A stretch of 64,000 bases of DNA from Rhinolophus ferrumequinum (lineage: Eukaryota; Chordata; Mammalia; Chiroptera; Rhinolophidae): contig NC_046286.1 in NCBI RefSeq assembly GCF_004115265.2, positions 101,469,093 to 101,533,092 of the forward strand, read 5' to 3'. The notes beneath the pieces are model-generated. The model was not told where the DNA came from and made no database searches. It worked only from the letters and a program-made list of their open reading frames with translations. The first letter of the stretch is position 1; each line of letters opens with the position of its first letter. A program made the translations under genes and the position numbers. Below, piece by piece: positions 48,501 through 57,500 of the stretch.

Positions 48501-51500
48501 GACTCTGTTGGGTGAAAGTGGCAAGAAGTGCTTCAAAAGAGGTCAGAACTTGGACAATAGATTGTCCTTTCTGTCACGCTAAAGTATAAGGACTTTAGTC
48601 TGAAGGGAACAAAACTATTGAGACTTTTAAGTTGGAGAGTTTCATGGTGGAACTGGATTTTTTAAAAAGGATTAGAGGCTGGTAAAGTAAATGTCAAAGA
48701 GACCAGTTTTGAGTCTATCGCAGCAATTCAGACAAGAAATCATGAACTCCTGATGGGAATAGGAAAAAAAGGGGTGGATTCAGAGACACAAAAGAGGTAG
48801 AAATGGACATAAAGAGGGAGCTAAGGATCACTCTCAGAGTTTTACTGGCTTTTGGAGGAGAAACAGGCTTCCTGGGAAGGTTGAGATATTTATTTCTTAG
48901 ACAACCCTGGGAAGAACAGGTGAAGATGCCCAGAAATGAAATACATGGGTTTGTTGCATGGGAGAGAACTTGGTTGATAATCCAGTATCCTTGCTTTATT
49001 TCAGGTAATGTCACATTAGAGGTTTTCGATAGTTTTTGTTGTCTCTACTGTTTTCCACGTTTCCCGTGGGCAGGGTGACAGGCATATTTCACTTGCCCTG
49101 GAAGCTACGATTGGTTGGTAAGGTCTGCGGGGGTGCCATGTTGGCCTTATCAGGGATAAAGACTGCTGTGGTTGATTGGGGACGTCTGTTTGGGGCATGC
49201 ATGTAGGGAGAGGTGACACAAGTGCCATGCTCTGCTTCCTCTACTCTAAAGTTTTCTCTGAAGAGGGACAGAATAAGAGCAATAATATTGTCAGTCTCTT
49301 CAAAGGGTACCACACCACTAGAAACTAATTTAAACACCACATAAATAATGTGAAAAATGTAAGATCCATGTTATAAAACTCTTAAGGCCAAAGGGAAGGG
49401 ACATTTGATTTCCAGAGGTGGGACAGACTGAAAGTCTTGGTTTTTATCCCTGAAACATGGACCTGAGCTTCCCGTGAAACAAGAGCGTGAAGGAAACCTT
49501 GGAATTCAGAAAGATGCTGGGCATTAGGGAAGACAGAAATAAAATATTTCAATTTATTTCCTTTTTGTTCCAAACAGACTTACCAATAATAGAGCAAGAA
49601 GCAGAAGTTGGGCAGAGTAACTGTGAACTGCAGCCACCTCCAGTGAGGAAGCGCGTATGCCACCCCAGCAAGCACCAGGAGCCCGACGGTAAAGGCAACT
49701 TGGTAAAAAATCCCCACTGTTCTCCGGTAGCTCAGCCCGACAAATTCTGTAACTGCAGAGAGAACCCATGTGGTCAGCGCAAGTCAGTACAACAATGAGC
49801 TGGCTGTCCAACTCTGCAGAAACTAGAATGCCAACCTCAAGAAAGGAGTCCAAATTCTAGAATTTTCTATATAGCTCTCTGAAAAAGTTTTAAATGTTCT
49901 TTGGAACCTATTTTGTTAGAATTATTGCAGTTGCATTAATTAACTCTTTTGCTGCATTAATTGATTTCTAGTGTTTTTTTTCCAAAATGTGTCAGAAATC
50001 CACACAAAAGACAAAAAGTTGATATTTTGACTATTTTATGCATTTAATAATAACAATTTGAGCTGCTTTTTATATAAATGACATTATTGTATGTATAAAA
50101 ATTTCAGATATATTCATTTGGATATATCCGACCATCGTGGCAAAAGGATTAACATAAAATCTTATAATCTCACAATAGAGGGTGGTGAAAGGCCTGCCAA
50201 GAGCAGCAAAACTTGAGTTATAGAACAATCTCATGGACAAGTGCAATTGTATTTTGGATACATAAAAAATTTTGACCTAGAGTAATAAGGCAGTGATCAT
50301 TTAAGACCTGAATAAATGAATCAAACATTAAGTTTAGATTGTAGATGATTTCTACGCAACTAAATACAATACGACTTGTTCTCTTACATGAGTTGAACAT
50401 TTCCTTAGCAATCCTGTTAATGTGTGTAAATGGCTTAAAAACCTAGCAATGAGTTTCCAGCTGACTGGAGTCAGCTAGTTCTGGCTTGCAAAAACTGATC
50501 TTGAAGTTTTCTGGAATTTTGCAAGCTGGTTGTTAAACCTATTGATGTCTTAAAAATCTGTCATGGTGGGGGTAGTTACAACTTAGAAATCCGAAAACAC
50601 CATAAATCAGAGTTTTTATTTTCCAAGAGCCAGTTTATCAGCATACCACTGCACATGGGATAATAATCAGCTTTATCTCATCCCATGACTACATTGTGAC
50701 AGATGTATGAAGTCTGCGGTACATGAATTTAAGGAATAGTTATTTTTATATCACAAACATACTAGAATTGAAATTTCAGATATTCCATGAGCCACGCAGT
50801 TTTTGTTTTAAATGTTTGGAAATTATGTTAAAGACTTCAATCATTTATAAACCAAATAGAAATGCATCCTAAAAAAATTTCTATAAATTACTGTGAATTA
50901 TCCAAAAGTGTTTTATAACAGCATTAAACAAAATCGTGCAAGTGCCCAATATACAGAAATGTCTATCTTTCAAAGTGGTTGGGTCATGGATGGGTCTGAG
51001 GATGGGACAGCACAGTCTCGTAGCAAGGGGTATCTCCAGGGCATCCAGAGGGACTGGAAAAGAAATTAATGGGAGAAGGCTGAAATTAACTGTGCTGAAA
51101 TTTAAATGTACAGAATTGAATTCTACGTAGTATGTGTTCTAGAAACCAAGTTACTGACGGAATAACTGTGTACATTAATTCCTTTGTTGACCAAACATAG
51201 ATTAGGTGCCTGCCATGGCAGGCACCTAATAGTATCAAGCACTCTCTTTTCTTTATCTCACGGAATTGCCCTAATTAACTTTGCAGGTAAAATTTTAAGC
51301 ACACATATTATAGTTCTCTCGTGTGCCATGAGAGCTTTACTATTGTTTTTTTTCAATTTCAGAGTGTTCATCTCTCTGGGTATGGATGCTATTTGAATGT
51401 AGCTGAAGGGAAAGTAATGATGGGATAATTTCCTAAGATCTAATAATGGCGGTAATTTTTCTTACTATTGCTTTAAAGATATTATGCTGTCAGAATTCAA

Positions 51501-54500
51501 ATATTCTTCTATACTCTATGGAGCTTAAGCTTAACTCTGGCTCCTAATAAATAGGATGTACATGATATTCCTGGTCCTGCAAATGGATGAGGAGCCTAGA
51601 TGGACCATAGCACTTACATTCTCAGTTCCTTGTATATAACTGAGGATAAGTATGGTTTTACTAGAATAGATTTGTGCAAAGTATTAAAGTCCCTTATAAA
51701 TGTAACATATCTGTCATCATTGAATTTTCTTTATGTATAGGCCTGGTTGGCTACATTTTTCCGTCTCCACAACACCCCAGGGTACAGAAAACACAAATTC
51801 CTAACCAGTTATATAAGAATCTGGATGGCATGTTTACCCTCATTTCTGACTTCATTGTTTTCTTTATAGGTGGAATGCAGAATGAGTTGATTGAAAAGAT
51901 TTTAGAAATTCTTTTGATACAGGAAAAAAAAAATCTCTCAACACTGTCTTGAAGCTGAGTCCATTTTTCCACACAGCAGTCCTCGACCTGACTATATTTT
52001 GGCAGCAATGACCCTTTGTTCCCCCAGCTGCAATCACAAGCATTCTTACTCAGGATGTAGCCGATTAACCAGCTTGCCTTGCTGACCAGTCCCTGGATCA
52101 AGCGAAAAATTAGCATCCATGTGTAGGTTGGGGAAATGGCCATGAGAACTCCAGATGTAGCATTTATGAGGATTGTAACCAAGAGGCAGAGTTTACGGCC
52201 AAACCTGCTAGGAGAAAAACAGAGACAGGGAAGAGAATTAGATTAGATGTAGGAAGGTTGTAGAACATTCATGGAAGCTATGGAAATCTAAAGTGGAGGT
52301 TAACTCTGAATTACGGAAATTCAGGAAGCACGGATTAATACCCACCAAGAGAGTCTGACTTCAGGTTCAAGAGTTTTCAAGACTTTTGGTCAGTGCACAC
52401 TACGCATACATTTTACGCATAATAGGCCCTTCCCCCAGCACTAGAGCACTTTCCCAGTCCCACACTGTGGAGCGCAGTCAGGGAGGGAGGCGATTCTTCT
52501 AGGCCACCCAGTACCGAATGCCCTAGGGGCCTGTCTAGGTCTTCCATCACCATATGAGCTGGGGCCTCTGCACAAACAGTCTTAACCAACTGTCCACCCA
52601 AGCGTTTTCGCCTTAGAGAAAACAAAATTCAGTGTTTGGTGTACTCCCCCATCCCTTTTAAACTCTGCTCTTGGACTTTGTGGAAACGGTCTTTTGTGTC
52701 TCCTGGTCTGTCAGTCACCTCACATGTGGCCACCCCATAGGGCCTTTGTTATGGCGTTCCCTAGAAGGATAGCTTCCACACGTTTTATTTGAGTCTTAGG
52801 TTTATCAGCGTAGAGACCTGGAGAGTGTCTCAGTACACAGAGCAGAGGAAAACCTGGAAGCCTGGATTGAACTTTACCACTTACTATGGTTTCGGGTGAG
52901 TTATTCAACCTTTCTCAATTTCTTCATCTGGAAGAGAACTATCTGACCCAAATGACAAGAGGATTAAGAGAGATATTCCATGTAAAGAACTTGGCAGAAA
53001 GCCCTCCTTCCCCCGGCCCCTTCCTTCTGTTTGCAAAGCTGGCTCTCAGAAAGTTGACTTGGGGTTCAGCACTCTTATGTTCACATTTTTATCATGATCT
53101 CCTGGTTTTGTTCTCAAAGACGCCCTGATTAGCTGTTAGTGGATATTTTAATAATTCTTCACAGAAAGCAAGGTTTTATTAAATCTTTGTTTACTTCAAA
53201 CTGAATAGTCATTAGAGCTTCATGTCAGTAACATTGCACATTCAGGGGTGGTGGCTGGACAGTTGTGATTGCAGGTCTTCTTTTATTTTTTTAAAAATTT
53301 TCAATTACAATTGACATTCAATATTATATTAGTTTCAGGTGTATAACATAGTAGCTAGACATTTCTATAACTTACGAAGTGATCCCCTCAATTAGTATAG
53401 TATGACACCATGTGTAGTTACTGCAATATTATTGACTATATTCCCTTTGCTGTACTTTACATCCCCGTGACTATTTTGTAACTGCCAATTTGTACTTCTT
53501 AATCCCTTCACCTTTTTCACCCAACCCCTAACCCCCCTTCCATCTGGCAACCATCAATCTATGATGCAGAAAAACTTCACTGGGGGACATGATCCAAATA
53601 AGCATACAATGCTATTAAAAAAAAAAAAAAAAAGGCATGGCTTATTTTGGAGATCTAGAATAGTGGTTTAAAACTTTTCCCCCTGCAACAAAACCCCTTC
53701 AGTGGTTCAATGAAAACAGAGATAAAACAGGAGGGGGGTGACTTCTTAAGTGCTGCTGGCTTCTTAAGTCCTTAACTGCTGCGACACAGAATATGGCCCA
53801 AGGTCAAGACCATCTCATGGGAATGGTCAGAAATGCAGAATCTCAGGTCCACCCCAGACCCGCCAGATCAGAACAAGTATCCTAACAAGATCACTGGGGC
53901 GGGGGGTGGGGACAAGGGTTTATATGCACATTAACATTGGAGAAGAACTGCTTTCATTTCTCTGAGCCTCAGTTTCCTTATTTGCAAATTGGGGATAATA
54001 AAATCTCCTTTTAAAGGCTGTTACCGTGTTTCCCCGAAAATAAGATGTAGCTGGACCATCAGCTCTAATGAGTCTTTTGGAGCAAAAATTAATACAAGAC
54101 CCGGTCTTATTTTACTATAATATAAGACCGGGTATAATATAATATAATATAATATAATATAATATAATATAATATAATATATACCGGGTCTTACATTAAT
54201 TTTTGCTCTAAAAGACGTAGTAGAGCTGATTGTCCAGCTAGGTCTTATTTTCGGTGAAACACAGCATGATCCTAACTTAAATTAACACACGAGGATGCCC
54301 AATACACTGACTGGCATATAGTGGGTAGTGGAGAACTTGATTTAGAAGCTTCCACAGAGCTGGGTAAGTTTGACTGTGACCGCTGGGACTTTGATTCTGC
54401 TTTGCTCTAGTTCCACCATGAAATCCGGCCCCTGCAGTGCTGGCTCTTGAGAGCTAATTATTAGATTTTCGGAAAATTTGTGAGCTAATTGTTAAACACA

Positions 54501-57500
54501 GCCATTATTAAAAATTAAATTATACACTTACAATTAAGTAAATTATATTAAAAACAAGTGTAATAAGCATGCAAAATTTATTGCTTCCTAATGGTTTCAC
54601 TGTGTTTGACCATTATTTATGCTCACGGTGTTATTTACAGCTATCTGTGTGTCTGTATGGTGGGAATACCATCTGATGGTGCATATTTTAGCCAACTCTG
54701 TGTTCAGTGACCTCACTTGGGTAGCTCGCAGTGGACCACCATGGGAGTATTTACACTATGGAAGTCAGCAAATGCTACAAATTGGGACTTTTCCCCTCAG
54801 AGAGCCAGTTGTCAAACATTTACAGCATGGCACTAAATATAGCACTTGTAGTTGCTGATCAATAGAGTAAAAAATCTTGAATTGGTGAGAGATTCCTTTT
54901 TTGGGTCAGGTGACACTCCAAATCATCCTTTAGGAGGTTATGGGTGATGAAATAAATTAGACATCTAATAAAAGGTTTATTTTCAAATTCTCTAACATAT
55001 GTCTCCCTTCCCTCCCCTTCCCTTCCCTTCTCCTTCCTTCCATTCTTCCTTCTGTTCTTCCTTCCTTCCTTCCTTCCATTTGCAAAGCTGACCTTCAGAA
55101 AGTTGGCTTGGTGTTAATACTCAGTATTTTTATTTATAACTTTTTCATAATTTCCTCTTAATCAACTGTCAGGTTGTATTTTAAAAATTTGTCGTAGAAG
55201 ACAACCTATTTTATTTAATGTTGGTTTAATCTATAGCATAAAATGGGTTTTCATGAGATTCTTGTATAAAATTTGAAAAACGTTCAGAAATAGCATTAAT
55301 TATGCAAAAAGTAATTGCCTTTTTTTGAACTCTGTGATGGTTATCTTGTTGCACACTCTTACATGCATACACAAATAGAACAGAAGAAGGGGCTACAACC
55401 AACAAAACTTCAGATAGTTTAGGAAAAAAAGCCACAGAGATATGTACACAGCTTTTTGGGGAATAATAACGAGTAACCAACTTTACATAGGAGAATTAAA
55501 CAGTATGAACAAAATGATGAAGTCATCTAAGAAGGTGGATAATTGACTGGGGGTTATAAGTCAGGAATGCACTGTCAGTAGAGAATTATAACCTGTCTCC
55601 AACTCTTTGAGTGGGATGAGAATAATTAACTCATTTATTTAACCAGCTGTGAGGCTCTGTTACCTATTTGCTCACTTCCGTGCAGGTGAGTCGAGTGTTA
55701 GTGTCTGCGCCTGACAGTGAAGGAGGGAGTGGGGCGGGAACGAGGAGCCAGCGGGCTAGACGGCCACACGCCGGAGCAAGACGGACTCTGGACGGCCCCT
55801 CGCCAGTGTGTCTCTCCTGACTTAAGGGGTCACCTCCAAACAACTGTCCTCAGTTATGCAGCAATAAAAATAAACGTGAATGAACTTCCTCTTCACAAGT
55901 CTCCCACAGAATCCCAGAGAGAGCCTTGAAGGGAAGCTGTGCAGACAGTTATAGACGTGGTGCGGTAGGTGGAGCTACCTGTGGCCCAGCATCTCAAATG
56001 TCCCCTCCCACTCCCCTGCTCCATAATGGGCTGGGCTGTGAAAATGCAGATGCCCCTGGGGATGTGACAAATTAAGCCATCCTTACCAATCTTTAACACA
56101 TTTGTAAATTTTAATCCAGCCTGACAACGTAAGATAACCAGAGAAAATGTTCTGTTTACATTTTATATTATACTCACAGGTTTGGGTTTATCTATATCTT
56201 AGATATAGTTGGGGAGCAACAAGCATAAAGTATATTTCCATTACCATTTATTTACCACTAAAATGACATATATTTGTATATTACTATCTCACTAGGTGAC
56301 TGATGATTAAAGAGAATGATATTGTTCAAATGCTGAGCCGTGCCTGGCACGTGGAAAATAGTCCGTAAACAGTCGGCACGGTGAGCATTGAATAATTAGC
56401 TCTGATGGCCAAGTTATCTAAAGTGCTTATCAAGTTAAAACAAATTTTTCTGTCCCTTTCCCTTTGAGGACTCCTAAAAATATCTAATTGGTCATGAACA
56501 GAGTAAAGATGCAAGGTAGAAGGAACATTCAGCACAGTGAATCTGGGATTCTCTAATGATGGATAATAAAACACATGGGGTTACTCCGAGTCACTGAATA
56601 TCAGCCTCTGCACACACAGACTATCTGAGTGGACCATCTCCTGGCCGTTCCACGTGGAACAGTCTTTCCTTATCTCTCTCCAGGGACACTGACATTATGG
56701 AAATGGACAGTTACCTCTCTCAGTGGAGACAGACCCGCTGCCCTTTCACCAAATTTCATCCTAGGTTCCATACTTATAATTACATCCGGCCTCAGGGCCC
56801 CAATTCAGGACCCCTGCAATCCCATGGGCCAACGTAAGGACAGCAGCAGGGCGAGTCTGCTCTGGCTCTGGGAATATGAGAGGCAAGAAAAGGAGGGACA
56901 GAGCTCAGAGGTCCTCAGAGAGGGAGACGGGATTACAAAAGGGATCAAACCACCTATTAGTCTTCCTTTGTACTCTGGGCTTCTGGGTAGCCCCCCAAGG
57001 AAACCTGGTGTCGAATATTGAAACATCCCTCTATGATCCAGAGCACTGGAAGATAAAAGCATCGGCCATGCTTATCCAGGCAAAAGAAAAGGTCTGAGAT
57101 TGTCAAGACAACCAATGGTAGGCCGGGCAATTGTAGTCTGTCTGAATGGGAAAGGATGGTGTTCAAGCAAGGACAGGTGAACTCAAGTGCTTTCAGAACC
57201 TGTGGCACCCACCTGTCTGCTATGTAGCCGATACTGACGGACCCGACAAAAAATCCTACATTCACTGCCGATTGAAACAGGTCCAGCATCCAGGAGTTGG
57301 CACACACTAGGTTAAACTGCCAAAGGGCAAGAGGGGTTCCAAGTCAGGAGAGAAAGAAAAGAAAATCCTGTTAGACACAGCTCAGCCTGGGGGACTCGTT
57401 ATGTATCCTGGACATTGAACAGATGCAGCTGAAACGCCATACACTCAGTTTTCTTGCTATTATGTTAACTTTCTCTACCCGACCAAAAGATTTGTCCCAC

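Larger units (their letters stand above)
45082..49583 (-). other. SLC22A2: SLC22A2 intron 4
   Basis: It holds the L1 end and SINE above. Between about 46700 and 49580 I see no gene; a possible L2-like piece lies near 48330-48460. Confidence 0.7.
52205..57212 (-). other. SLC22A2: SLC22A2 intron 2
   Basis: It contains an L1 3' UTR piece (53280-53575), a MER5/MIR-like block (about 53800-54020), a palindromic MITE (54022-54266) and a CCTT tract (55003-55079). The rest is unassigned and shows no exon-like frame. Confidence 0.7.
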
